This document shows positions 1 to 10,247 of a stretch of DNA of 38,071 nucleotides, in pieces (within the stretch, counting starts at the first letter, position 1; each line of letters begins with the position of its first letter). Origin of the DNA: an uncultured Lachnospiraceae bacterium (GTDB lineage Bacteria > Bacillota > Clostridia > Lachnospirales > Lachnospiraceae). The notes below the pieces were generated by a model, which searched no databases, was not told the DNA's origin, and saw nothing but the letters and a program-made list of their open reading frames with translations. Location of the stretch: positions 1-38,071 of the forward strand of contig CANOCU010000034.1 in NCBI GenBank assembly GCA_947564645.1, in the 5' to 3' direction. The position numbers and the translations under genes were made by a program.

Positions 1-89
1 CGATCGCACAGGAGAAGCAGATCTCCGATGAGACAGATGCGAAGCTGAAGCAGGCTGTGGAAGAATTCAAGGCGCAGTTCAAATTTTAA
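1..89 (+). CDS. atpA: ATP synthase F1 subunit alpha, C-terminal end (partial)
   Basis: The window opens inside a reading frame that ends in EEFKAQFKF and a TAA stop. Only about 29 residues are visible. They fit the C-terminal helix of the catalytic-core alpha subunit of F-type ATP synthase, and the gene lies 58 bases upstream of atpG, the usual alpha-gamma-beta-epsilon order. The identification rests mainly on that synteny, because the visible tail is too short to be diagnostic. The 5' part lies outside the window. Confidence 0.85.
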   Translation, partial: IAQEKQISDETDAKLKQAVEEFKAQFKF

Positions 90-147
90 TCGAGTAGAAA
101 GAAGTAACAGGAAGGTATTACTGTTATAGAAAGAAGAAGGTGACGCT

Positions 148-1011
148 ATGGCCTCAATGAGAGACATTAAAAGGCGTAAAGGCAGTATCCAGAGTACTCA
201 GCAGATTACCAAAGCCATGAAACTTGTTTCTACCGTGAAGCTGCAGAGGGCAAAACAGCGTGCGGAGCAGTCCAAGGCATATTTTAACTGTATGTATGAG
301 ACGGTGACTTCCATGCTGGCCCGTACCGGCGGCCTGAATCATCCGTATTTGAGGGCGGGTCAGTCCGGTAAGAAGGCGGTGATCGTGATCACTTCCAACA
401 GAGGTCTTGCAGGCGGCTATAATTCCAATGTCATCAAGCTGATCACAAAGGGGGAATTCCGGAAGGAGGACCTGGAGATCTATGCGATCGGCAAGAAGGG
501 TAAGGATGCGCTGCAGAGGAACGGCTATCATATCGTGATGAACAATCCGGACATCATCGAGGAGCCGTCCTATGTGGATGCGATGGCCATTACCGACCAG
601 CTGTTAAAATCTTATGCAGACGGTGAGGTGGGCGAGATTTATCTGGCCTATACCGGATTCAAGAACACGGTCGTACATGTGCCGACTCTGTTAAAGCTCC
701 TTCCCGTGGAAGTACCGAAGGACGGGGAAGGCGCGCAGGGCGCGGGCAGCCGGGCGATGATGAACTTTGAGCCGGAGGATGAGGAAGCGCTGAATAGGAT
801 CATCCCTAAATATGTTACCAGTCTGATCTACGGTGGTCTGGTAGAAGCGGCGGCCAGCGAGAACGGTGCGAGAATGCAGGCAATGGATTCCGCAACAAGC
901 AATGCTGAGGAAATGATAGATCAGCTATCACTGATGTACAACAGAGCACGTCAGGGATCTATTACGCAGGAATTAACAGAAATTATCGCAGGTGCGAATG
1001 CAATATCGTAA
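148..1011 (+). CDS. atpG: ATP synthase F1 subunit gamma
   Basis: Rotating central-stalk subunit of the F1 motor, linking the membrane rotor to the alpha3beta3 catalytic head on the cytoplasmic face. At 287 residues it has normal family length. The N-terminal helix (MRDIKRRKGSIQSTQQITKA) and the C-terminal helix (SATSNAEEMIDQLSLMYNRA...RQGSITQELTEI) are the conserved coiled-coil pair that enters the head, and a Rossmann-like segment (VIVITSNRGLAGGYN) follows the N-terminal helix. The start at 148 has AAGG seven bases upstream. An in-frame ATG three codons later cannot be excluded. It lies between atpA and atpD in the operon. Confidence 0.98.
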   Translation: MASMRDIKRRKGSIQSTQQITKAMKLVSTVKLQRAKQRAEQSKAYFNCMYETVTSMLARTGGLNHPYLRAGQSGKKAVIVITSNRGLAGGYNSNVIKLITKGEFRKEDLEIYAIGKKGKDALQRNGYHIVMNNPDIIEEPSYVDAMAITDQLLKSYADGEVGEIYLAYTGFKNTVVHVPTLLKLLPVEVPKDGEGAQGAGSRAMMNFEPEDEEALNRIIPKYVTSLIYGGLVEAAASENGARMQAMDSATSNAEEMIDQLSLMYNRARQGSITQELTEIIAGANAIS

Positions 1012-1074
1012 TAGCAGTTCAGCCAGGGCGGTCTTGCGAATGGCGTTTGCTGAACTGAAAATCAAAATGAGTGA

Positions 1075-2490
<1,416 letters not shown>

Positions 2491-2533
2491 CAGGCTATGG
2501 CAGCGTCTGAAGTTAGATGAAAGCAGGTAGCAT

Positions 2534-2941
2534 ATGGCTGATGATAGAAATTTTACATTAAAGATTATCACACCGGACAGGGTTTTCTATGAGGAAGAGG
2601 TATCCATGGTGGAGTTCAACACGGTGGAGGGAGAAGTCGGCGTCTATAAGGACCATATTCCGATGACGATGATCATTGCACCGGGAATCCTGACGATCAC
2701 GAAGGATGGCGAGGTGAAAGAGGCCGCTCTGCACGCTGGTTTTACGGAGGTGCTGCAGGATAAGGTGACGATCCTTGCCGAGATCATAGAGTGGCCGTCG
2801 GAGATTGATGTGTCACGCGCCGAGAGTTCCAAATCCCGTGCGGAAGAGCGGATCAGAGAACATGCGCCGGGAACGGACATGAACAGAGCAGAATTATCTC
2901 TGAAGCGTGCGGTGGCCAGGATAGAAGCTGTCCGGAAATAG
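2534..2941 (+). CDS. atpC: ATP synthase F1 subunit epsilon
   Basis: Small central-stalk subunit that couples gamma to the c-ring and can inhibit ATP hydrolysis. The 135 residues give an N-terminal beta-sandwich (LKIITPDRVFYEEEVSMVEF, then GEVGVYKDHIPM) and a C-terminal helical hairpin (ESSKSRAEERIREH...ELSLKRAVARIEAV). The full two-helix C-terminus is present, so the regulatory arm is intact. It is the last gene of the atp operon and is followed 42 bases later by a strong hairpin terminator. Confidence 0.97.
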   Translation: MADDRNFTLKIITPDRVFYEEEVSMVEFNTVEGEVGVYKDHIPMTMIIAPGILTITKDGEVKEAALHAGFTEVLQDKVTILAEIIEWPSEIDVSRAESSKSRAEERIREHAPGTDMNRAELSLKRAVARIEAVRK

Positions 2942-2980
2942 TAAGATCTGGAAGTAGAAGATAAAGAAATACAAAGCAGA

Positions 2981-3004
2981 AAGGCGGGAGAGATCCCGCC
3001 TTTT
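2981..3004. terminator. Bidirectional rho-independent terminator
   Basis: The stem GGCGGGA/TCCCGCC (2983-2989 with 2994-3000) closes a GAGA loop and is followed by TTTT on the plus strand. Read on the minus strand the same stem is followed by TTTCT. It therefore serves both the atp operon and the convergent gene ending at 3024. Confidence 0.9.
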
Positions 3005-3023
3005 CGATATCCCGCTTTTCTTC

Positions 3024-5645
3024 TTAAGCGCGATTCTTTTTTCGGATAAACAAGATCAGCGCGCCGGTAGCGCCGACAGCGAGTATCAGGGACAGAACAA
3101 TAATAACGCTTGTTATAGAGTCATTTCCCCGATTGCGGATTACAGTCGCGGAAGAATCGGATGAAGAGGAGGCTCCCCTGGGCGGTAGATCAATATAAGC
3201 GATCGCATAAGGAGAAAACCTGTCGGTTGAGAAGGTGATCGTATCTGAGTCCTTATCTTCATCGACAAGTTCTGCAAATTCCTGATTACCGGCTTCGTCT
3301 GTATGCATTCTCAGAATATAGAATTTTCTGTTATCTTTCTTTAAGTGATCGGGCACATTCAGTATAATCCGAAGTTCCTGGGGGAGTTTGGTGATCATCT
3401 GCGTTTCGTTCTGACAAGACTCCATGAGAGAAACTTCAAAGAACTGTCCGATCTGCATCCCCCGGATCTTATTTTCTTCAAAAAATTCTTCTGTTTCGAT
3501 CGATTCCTCTCCATCGATGCGGTCAATATGAAGGTTGATGATCACCGACATATTTCCCAACAGCATTTCTATCTTATCATCGCGGCTCAGAATATGATCC
3601 ACGGCGGCTCCGAAGTTTTTGACGCTGGAATTGTCGTAGAAACTGCCGGAGTATGTTTCCTGTGTGTTATCTGCGAAATCATTATGGATCGTTACCTGCA
3701 GATCTCCGGTCTGCAGAGCGGCCGTTAATAATTCCCGGTCGTTTTTTTCATCGATCAGCTCTTTTGCATCAGCTACGGAGATGTTAAGAGACTGAAGCGT
3801 GCCGGTCAATGGGATGGTCTGATCTGTCTGATCCATGTTATTATCCGGGACCTGGTCATTCCTGTCCGTTCTGGGGCCTTCAGGCAGGAAGGAAGTATCG
3901 ATCCCTCCGTCGCCGGACGGTTCCGGACTGCTGGTTGCCGGGGAGGTAGAATGATCATTCTCTGTTCCGGGAATCCGGGCAAAATCAGCCGCTATGCTGT
4001 GATCGTCCCTCACGTTTGTAAAATTGTAAGAGGAGACGGGGCCAATCGAGATTCCGTCTATGTATACGGTGCTGATATGGTAGCCGTCTTTGGGAGTGAT
4101 CGTATACAGAATCCCGGATCCCTGTGTGATTCTGGTCTTTCCCTCCGGAGTGACGGTGCCGTTGGAAGAGGAGACGGAAGCAGTGATTGTATAGATAACA
4201 GCGCCTTCCGGCTCAAACGAGGCGATCAGATTCATATCCCGGACAATGCCGTTTAGCGTATATTCCGGATTAGGATTGACCATAATACTGTTCTCGAACC
4301 ATCCGGCAAAACGGTATCCTGATTTCGGAACGGCTGTTATTTTAATATCTTTTCCTTTTTCATAGGTTCCCTGGCCGGATACTGTACCGGAATCCGCCGG
4401 AGAGCAGCCCAGGGAGAGACTGAATTTATTCTGTGTAAATACAGCGGTGATATTGTGTGATCTTGTAATATTAGTCAGGGAGAATTTGGCATCCCGGCTG
4501 AGGACTGCGTTGTCTTCGACCCAGCTGTCAAACTGATAGCCATCCTTCGGAACAGCCTCCAGAGTGAGGCTGTCGCCAAGACCGACAGTCCGGCTTCCGG
4601 TGACTGTACCGGCATTACTGTTGTTGGCATCGATATTGATTCGACAACTGACCGCTTTAAAGATCGCGGTATAGGTTCTGCTGCTGTGTATCTGGTCGAC
4701 CACAAATTGAGAATTTGTGGAGACGATCTTGTTGTCCAGAGACCATCCTTCAAAGATAAATCCGTTGTTAGGCGCAGCCGAGAGCAGGACATAGCCGCCT
4801 TCTTCGACAACGCCGCTGCCGTATACGCTGCCGCCGTTGTCCGGCGCCGCTTTCACCTGTATAAAATAGTTGGACTTCTGTAATGAGACGAGGGCCGTTG
4901 CACTGTAAGTGCTGTCCTGTCTGGAGACCGCTTTCACGATCAGGGCAGTGGAGGTCTCGTCCGAAGCGATGTTGAGAATACCGCCGGTATCGATAAAGGT
5001 ATTTCCGCTCAGCTGTCCGGCAACGCTCCAGGCAACTTCGCTGCTGAAATTGTTCTCTCCGGTGACGGAAGCCGTAAATCTGCAGGTCGAATTTTTGGAG
5101 GCGACGGTCGTAGAGGGAGAGATGCTGACGGATTTGATCACAGGCGCAGTCTGAACCGGTTTCCTGACTTCCAGAGACAGATCGACCCGGACACCATTCT
5201 CAAAATATGGATCCGAGAGATCGCCAAAGAGAAGAAAGGCGCTGTAGCTTCCGGGGGCAAGGGAAGTATTGGCAGATACCGTAAAAGTACAGGATTCCCC
5301 GGGTGCTAAGGAGAAATGATCCGGCGCATCCACGGTGACACAGTCATTTCGGTCGGATTCATTCCATAAGAGCTCTATGGTGCCGGAGCCTTCATTTGTC
5401 AGTACAATACTCTGCGCCGATACAATGCTGTTCTGTTCCAGGGAACCGAAGCTGATCCGGGATTGCTGCGCCGTCAGGGCATATGCGGCGGTACGCACGC
5501 CGGATTCTTCTTCCGGTACGGAACCGCTATCGGACACAGAAGCGCCGGAGCCGATCACGGTGGCATGGCACGGGAGAACATCGGATAAGAAAAACGCCAG
5601 TATCATTAAACAGGCCATAAAACGGCAGATCATTTTAGACTTCAT
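3024..5645 (-). CDS. Secreted, membrane-anchored surface protein with InlB-type B repeats
   Basis: Large 873-residue extracellular protein. Residues 1-29 form a signal peptide (a basic start, then MACLMILAFFLSDVL, cleavage likely after CHA). Residues about 60-160 resemble an Ig-like fold of the choice-of-anchor type, and 167-255 look like a second Ig-like domain. Four successive repeats at about 259-330, 334-403, 408-478 and 484-556 carry the divergent InlB B-repeat pattern (G.V.G...GY.F.GW......T.I...H..TA.F). A Ser/Thr/Asp/Pro linker (about 556-615) leads to a C-terminal domain and one transmembrane helix (VIIVLSLILAVGATGALILF) with a KKNR tail. There is no LPXTG motif, so it is probably anchored by the helix itself. 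The start at 5645 has a GGAGAGG ribosome binding site. Ligand and function are unknown. Confidence 0.85.
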   Translation of the reverse strand: MKSKMICRFMACLMILAFFLSDVLPCHATVIGSGASVSDSGSVPEEESGVRTAAYALTAQQSRISFGSLEQNSIVSAQSIVLTNEGSGTIELLWNESDRNDCVTVDAPDHFSLAPGESCTFTVSANTSLAPGSYSAFLLFGDLSDPYFENGVRVDLSLEVRKPVQTAPVIKSVSISPSTTVASKNSTCRFTASVTGENNFSSEVAWSVAGQLSGNTFIDTGGILNIASDETSTALIVKAVSRQDSTYSATALVSLQKSNYFIQVKAAPDNGGSVYGSGVVEEGGYVLLSAAPNNGFIFEGWSLDNKIVSTNSQFVVDQIHSSRTYTAIFKAVSCRINIDANNSNAGTVTGSRTVGLGDSLTLEAVPKDGYQFDSWVEDNAVLSRDAKFSLTNITRSHNITAVFTQNKFSLSLGCSPADSGTVSGQGTYEKGKDIKITAVPKSGYRFAGWFENSIMVNPNPEYTLNGIVRDMNLIASFEPEGAVIYTITASVSSSNGTVTPEGKTRITQGSGILYTITPKDGYHISTVYIDGISIGPVSSYNFTNVRDDHSIAADFARIPGTENDHSTSPATSSPEPSGDGGIDTSFLPEGPRTDRNDQVPDNNMDQTDQTIPLTGTLQSLNISVADAKELIDEKNDRELLTAALQTGDLQVTIHNDFADNTQETYSGSFYDNSSVKNFGAAVDHILSRDDKIEMLLGNMSVIINLHIDRIDGEESIETEEFFEENKIRGMQIGQFFEVSLMESCQNETQMITKLPQELRIILNVPDHLKKDNRKFYILRMHTDEAGNQEFAELVDEDKDSDTITFSTDRFSPYAIAYIDLPPRGASSSSDSSATVIRNRGNDSITSVIIVLSLILAVGATGALILFIRKKNRA

Positions 5646-5945
5646 TCGTGGTCCCTCTCCAATCTGTAAAGGCTCATTTTCCGGAAATTCTCAGGGAATG
5701 CGCAGTTCAACTTTAAATAACAGCTTTACTATACCATATCATGAATAGGATACGCATTCAATTACAAAAGGTGCACTGCCGTAACTTTTTATGAGTCATC
5801 GCCGCCGTCTGCGGCCCGGGAACGGGCGCTGAACGCACATTCTGCAAGAACAGGATTCCCTATGCGCCTTTCCCTGTCTGATGCATATGATAAAACAAAA
5901 AGACACAAATTTGTTCCTGAAAGCAGTGCAGAAATGGAGAAAAAC
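5646..5945. other. Divergent intergenic region between the surface protein and the 124-residue gene
   Basis: These 300 bases hold the minus-strand promoter candidate at 5728-5736 and, further right, a GC-rich stretch with two small hairpins: GCCG-TCTG-CGGC near 5803-5815 and GCCCG-GGAA-CGGGC near 5813-5827. Neither hairpin has a T tract, so they are not standard terminators. Open frames across 5860-6096 are not convincing genes. Confidence 0.5.
5728..5736 (-). promoter_or_regulatory. Extended -10 promoter candidate for the surface protein
   Basis: Read on the minus strand the sequence is TGGTATAGT, an extended -10 element, about 85 bases before the start codon at 5645. The -35 position is poor (TGCGTA), so the call depends on the extended -10 alone. 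Confidence 0.4.
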
Positions 5946-6320
5946 ATGAATCAATCCAGAATATTACCTTTCTATATGGCATATCCTCTGCCCATGTATT
6001 ATCAGCAGGAAGACAGTGTGACGCGTGATCTGGAATATCTGCAGCAGATGTACCCGGCACAGGCGCGGAAACTGCAGAAGGCGATCGTAGAGACATTGGA
6101 CCATATCGACTTTGAAGGAAGCATGATCTATGATGAATATCCGGACAAATGGCAGATTTACAGGCTGACGCAGATGATCACGGATAAGATCAGGAAATCT
6201 GATGAAGGGGAGCCCGTGGAAGAAGACTGGAATAAAACAACGGAGTTTGTCCAGATACTCTTATGTTATGAGATTTACAGGAGACGTCACTCTAATAAGA
6301 ACGGAATCTTAAAATTTTAG
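5946..6320 (+). CDS. Conserved small hypothetical protein (124 aa)
   Basis: I do not recognise a named family. The start at 5946 (MNQSRILPFYMAYPLP) is chosen because GGAGA lies five bases upstream, although the open frame reaches back to 5862. The protein is soluble, Tyr- and Met-rich at its N-terminus, and then mainly helical and charged (DLEYLQQMYPAQARKLQKAI, RLTQMITDKIRK). It ends in LCYEIYRRRH plus a short tail. It has no signal peptide, membrane segment or cysteine motif. The style (Tyr-rich N-terminus, YRRRH end) recalls short conserved proteins of Lachnospiraceae. It lies just upstream of the methyltransferase promoter. Confidence 0.7.
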   Translation: MNQSRILPFYMAYPLPMYYQQEDSVTRDLEYLQQMYPAQARKLQKAIVETLDHIDFEGSMIYDEYPDKWQIYRLTQMITDKIRKSDEGEPVEEDWNKTTEFVQILLCYEIYRRRHSNKNGILKF

Positions 6321-6349
6321 TTGAGCTTTTGCGGTATTCTTATTACAAT
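6321..6349 (+). promoter_or_regulatory. Sigma-A-type promoter for the methyltransferase gene
   Basis: TTGAGC (6321-6326), a 17-base spacer and TACAAT (6344-6349) lie directly after the stop codon of the preceding gene. About 80 bases of leader separate the -10 from the ATG at 6432. Confidence 0.7.
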
Positions 6350-6431
6350 AGAAACAGACTGTAGCGGCATAACTGCCGGGGAGGCCGGGTAAAAAGTCCG
6401 GTTTAAGGCTGAGGCACCAACAGGAGGCAGG

Positions 6432-7610
6432 ATGAAGGAAGAACTAAGGAAGCTTTTGACAGATACCGTGAATGAGGGGCTATACCGGATCACGATCAGC
6501 AATCCCAGAAAGAGGGACAGAGCGTTTAAGATAAAGATACGGCCGGTGATGGTAAAAGGTGTGATTACGTTTCAGGAAACCTTGTACGAAGGTACGAAGG
6601 TATTCCATGAAAATCGGGACGCCATGGCCATGATCGACCGCATAGAAGAGCTGCTTGCTCAGGATTTTGGGCAATGTGAATTGGAGCACAGAGACTGCCG
6701 GGCAACGGTCCTGGTCAGCAAGAAGGGAAAGATCACAGTCAGTAGAAAGAGAACGAAGGAAGCCGAAACAGGATCGGGAGCAGCCGCACAGCTGCGGATG
6801 GCGCATAACAGGACAAAGAAATATATTCTGGAGGAAGGAATTCCGGTCCCGTTTCTGGTCGATCTGGGGGTACAGACGAAAGAAGGAAGGGTGGTACATG
6901 CCCGCTATGATAAATTCAGACAGATCAACCGTTTTCTGGAATTTATCGAGGATATTCTGCCAACACTCTCCAGGGAAGGGGTGTTGCGTATCATCGACTT
7001 TGGCTGCGGGAAATCTTACCTTACTTTTGCCATGTACTATTATCTGCAGGAGATAAAAGGATATACGGTAGAGATCACGGGACTCGATCTGAAGGAGGAT
7101 GTGATTGAACACTGCAACAGGCTCAGAGATAAATACGGATACCACGGACTCCATTTCATAAAAGGGGATATTGCGAAATATGAGGGACAGGGGCCGGTCG
7201 ATATGGTGGTGACGCTCCATGCATGTGACACGGCTACCGATTACGCGTTGGCCAGGGCGGTGAGATGGAATGCCAGGGTTATCTTATCGGTACCCTGTTG
7301 TCAGCATGAATTGAACCGGCAGATCAAATGCGAGGATATGACATCCGTGCTTCGATACGGTATTATCAGGGAACGGATCGCGGCGCTTACTACGGATGCG
7401 CTTCGTGCGGAACTTCTGGAGACGGAGGGGTATGCCGTGGATATTCTGGAGTTTATCGATATGGAACATACACCGAAGAATCTTCTGATCCGTGCGGTAA
7501 AGAAGGAACATGAGAATAAGGAGCGACGGGAATTAGCGCGGCAGAGAGTAGACAAGGCAGAGGCCCTCCTGCACATAACCCCGACATTACAGACCTTACT
7601 TGAGTCATAA
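6432..7610 (+). CDS. Class I SAM-dependent methyltransferase (Methyltransf_32-like)
   Basis: Predicted soluble methyltransferase, 392 residues. An N-terminal domain of about 170 residues precedes the Rossmann fold. The SAM-binding motif IIDFGCGKSYLTFAMYYYL is near residues 190-210, followed by the acidic ribose-binding strand ITGLDLKEDVIEHC. The LHACDTATDYALARAV and SVPCCQHELN segments are hallmarks of a Methyltransf_32-like family related to eukaryotic GSTCD-type proteins. The conserved Cys pair in VPCC suggests metal binding or structural use. The substrate is unknown; RNA is an inference only. An AGGAGG site precedes the ATG. A charged C-terminal helix closes the protein. Confidence 0.85.
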   Translation: MKEELRKLLTDTVNEGLYRITISNPRKRDRAFKIKIRPVMVKGVITFQETLYEGTKVFHENRDAMAMIDRIEELLAQDFGQCELEHRDCRATVLVSKKGKITVSRKRTKEAETGSGAAAQLRMAHNRTKKYILEEGIPVPFLVDLGVQTKEGRVVHARYDKFRQINRFLEFIEDILPTLSREGVLRIIDFGCGKSYLTFAMYYYLQEIKGYTVEITGLDLKEDVIEHCNRLRDKYGYHGLHFIKGDIAKYEGQGPVDMVVTLHACDTATDYALARAVRWNARVILSVPCCQHELNRQIKCEDMTSVLRYGIIRERIAALTTDALRAELLETEGYAVDILEFIDMEHTPKNLLIRAVKKEHENKERRELARQRVDKAEALLHITPTLQTLLES

Positions 7611-7649
7611 CGGAACTTTGTGGTCTGTATCACAGAAATGAGGAATGAA

Positions 7650-10190
7650 ATGAGAAGAGCGATCATAAAGGGCTGCCTGTTGGGGATCATTTTTACGGTG
7701 GCATTGATTCTGATCAGCACGATCATGAATCAGGGAAATACGGACATGACAACGGATATGAGGGAAGCTGCTTTTCCGGTCATGTCCATGTCAGCGGAGG
7801 GTTATCGTGTCAATAATATGCATGGATATGCAGAAAATATGGACAGCGCTTATCTGAGGGATACCCTGCAGCCGGTGAAGAGTGACAGAAAAATTGGCGT
7901 ACAGATAGATACGTACGGAAGAGAGATCGCGCAGATCGCGTTTGAGGTCAGGAGTCTGGATGGGGAGCGCCTGGTGGAGAGCACCGAAGTCACGGAATAC
8001 AGGCAGGAGGGGAATACCATTGTTTTCGATGTCACGTTGAAAGATCTGATCGAGTATGATTCGGAGTATATGCTTGTCTTTCTCATCACGCCGCAGGATG
8101 GCGCTACGATACGTTATTATACACGTATCGTGTTGAGCGAGTCTATGCATATTCAGGAGAAGCTGGACTATATCATGGATTTTCATGAGAGGACTTTTGA
8201 CAAGGAGGAAGCCGCTGAACTGACCAAATATCTGGAATCCAATTCTGAGGGGGACAATACAACTTTTCAGAAAGTAACGATACACAGTAGTTTCCATCAG
8301 GTCACGTGGGGAGATTTAACGGTCAATAAGGTTACGGAACCGGAGATCCTGATCCAGGAGCTGACAGAGCAGACGGGATCGTTTGGTCTGGAATATCTGG
8401 CGTTAGTCAGAACGGGCAGTGATCATCAATATTACCGTATCAGGGAGCATTACCGCATCCGTTATACACCGGACAGAATGTATCTGTTGGATTATGAGCG
8501 GGAGATGAATCAGATCTTTGATGAGGAAGCGGATATTTTTATCAATGATAAGATCATGCTGGGTATCGTGGGAGACGATATCAGTCTTCGGGAGAGCGAC
8601 GGGGGCAATGTATTCGTCTTTACTACGGCAGATAAGCTCTACAGCTATAATGTAACGGATAATAAGCTGGCCAGGCTGTTTAGCTTCTATGGGAATACGG
8701 ACGGATTGACGGATGCAAGAAACATGTATGACCGGCATGATATTCAGATCCTGTCTGTGGATGAGACGGGGAACGTGAACTTCCTGGTATACGGTTATAT
8801 GAACAGGGGACGGCATGAAGGCAGGGTCGGTGCGGTCGTCTACAGCTATAACAGCATGACCAATACAGTGGAAGAAAAGTGTTATATTCCTTATCATAAA
8901 TCTTATGAGCTGTTAAAAAGCGAGATCGGTCAGCTGTCCTATGTAAACAGGAATGATATTTATTTCTTTATGATGGAAGGCTGCGTGTATGCTGTCGATC
9001 TGGAAACGGAATCCTGCAAAATGATAGTATCCGGGCTGCAGGAAGGAAGCTACCATGCATCCGATTCCAACAAAATGCTTGTATGGCAGACAGGAGACGG
9101 TACGCAGGGGGGAAACAGTCTGATCCTTATGAATCTGAATACACAGGAACAGACAAAGATCACTGCGGGAACGGGCGAATATATCTCTGTGTTGGGCTTT
9201 ATGGATGAGGATATGATCTATGGGCTTACAAGACAGAGCGATATTGCATCCGGCAGCAGCGGTGTGATGACGTATCCCATGTATTGTGTGCGGATTCAGA
9301 GTGAAAACGGCAGTGTTCTGAAGACTTACTGTAAAAACGGTGTCTATGTGACGGAAAGCAGGATAGAAGAGAACCAGATCACATTATCCCGGGTCATACG
9401 CAATGAGGAAACAGGAGAATATGAGGCGGCGGCGGACGATCATATCATGAGCACGGAGCAGGTCAAAGAAGGCATGAATATGCTTGAAAAGGTCGTTACG
9501 GAGAACTTCGAGACGATCAGCCAGATCGTGGTAAAAAGCGAGATAGACGGCAAGGGATTGAAGCGTCTGACGCCGAGAGAAGTGCTTTTTGAGGGAGATC
9601 ATGAGGTTCCGGTTTCGGAGCCGGAGGAACGGGAAGAACGGTTCTATGTGTATACGAAGAACGGAATAGAAGGTATTTTCACAAATCCGGGCAAGGCCGT
9701 GGCGTTAGCCTATACGGCGGCGGGCGTTGTGGTGGACGACGGTGGCGGCTATATCTGGCGGCGGGAGACAAGGAGCACCAGGAATCAGATCATGGCGATC
9801 ACCGAGGACGAGATGTCGGAGGAGAGAAGTTCCCTGGCGGTCTGTCTGGATACGATCCTTAGATTTGAAGGTATCTCCCGCTATACACAGCGTCTGCTGG
9901 ACGGGGGAAGTACGGTCTTCTCCATTCTGGATACGGATCTGCAGGAGGAGACCATACTGGATCTAACGGGATGCACGCTGGACGCGGTACTCTACTATGT
10001 CAATAAGGATATTCCGGTGCTGGCTCTTCTGGAAGACGGCAATGCGGTATTGATCGTGGGCTTTAACGAGTTGAATATCGTGGTGATGGATCCGATGACG
10101 GGAACGCTTTATAAGAAGGGCATGAATGATTCGACGGAATGGCTGAGCGAGAACGGGAACCGGTTTATCACTTACGTGCGCAAAGAGTAA
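7650..10190 (+). CDS. Membrane-anchored extracytoplasmic protein with beta-propeller-like middle and degenerate C39-like C-terminus
   Basis: About 846 residues. The start at 7650 is preferred because GAGGA lies about five bases upstream; in-frame GTG 7620 and ATG 7638 lack a good site. An N-terminal signal anchor (AIIKGCLLGIIFTVALILIS) is followed by a long extracytoplasmic region. The middle (about 270-600) consists of repeated short beta strands (VFVFTTADKLYSYNVTDNKL, YFFMMEGCVYAVDLETESCK, LILMNLNTQEQTKI), suggesting a propeller. The C-terminal 130 residues resemble a peptidase C39-like fold (SLAVCLDTILRF ... DIPVLALL ... AVLIVGF ... VVMDP), but the usual catalytic Cys and His positions appear to be Ser and Asn. 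It begins 39 bases after the methyltransferase. I do not know its function. Confidence 0.8.
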   Translation: MRRAIIKGCLLGIIFTVALILISTIMNQGNTDMTTDMREAAFPVMSMSAEGYRVNNMHGYAENMDSAYLRDTLQPVKSDRKIGVQIDTYGREIAQIAFEVRSLDGERLVESTEVTEYRQEGNTIVFDVTLKDLIEYDSEYMLVFLITPQDGATIRYYTRIVLSESMHIQEKLDYIMDFHERTFDKEEAAELTKYLESNSEGDNTTFQKVTIHSSFHQVTWGDLTVNKVTEPEILIQELTEQTGSFGLEYLALVRTGSDHQYYRIREHYRIRYTPDRMYLLDYEREMNQIFDEEADIFINDKIMLGIVGDDISLRESDGGNVFVFTTADKLYSYNVTDNKLARLFSFYGNTDGLTDARNMYDRHDIQILSVDETGNVNFLVYGYMNRGRHEGRVGAVVYSYNSMTNTVEEKCYIPYHKSYELLKSEIGQLSYVNRNDIYFFMMEGCVYAVDLETESCKMIVSGLQEGSYHASDSNKMLVWQTGDGTQGGNSLILMNLNTQEQTKITAGTGEYISVLGFMDEDMIYGLTRQSDIASGSSGVMTYPMYCVRIQSENGSVLKTYCKNGVYVTESRIEENQITLSRVIRNEETGEYEAAADDHIMSTEQVKEGMNMLEKVVTENFETISQIVVKSEIDGKGLKRLTPREVLFEGDHEVPVSEPEEREERFYVYTKNGIEGIFTNPGKAVALAYTAAGVVVDDGGGYIWRRETRSTRNQIMAITEDEMSEERSSLAVCLDTILRFEGISRYTQRLLDGGSTVFSILDTDLQEETILDLTGCTLDAVLYYVNKDIPVLALLEDGNAVLIVGFNELNIVVMDPMTGTLYKKGMNDSTEWLSENGNRFITYVRKE

Positions 10191-10247
10191 AGCCGGATGC
10201 GTCTGCAGGGGAACTTGCAAAAAAACGATAGATCAGGAGAACATAAA

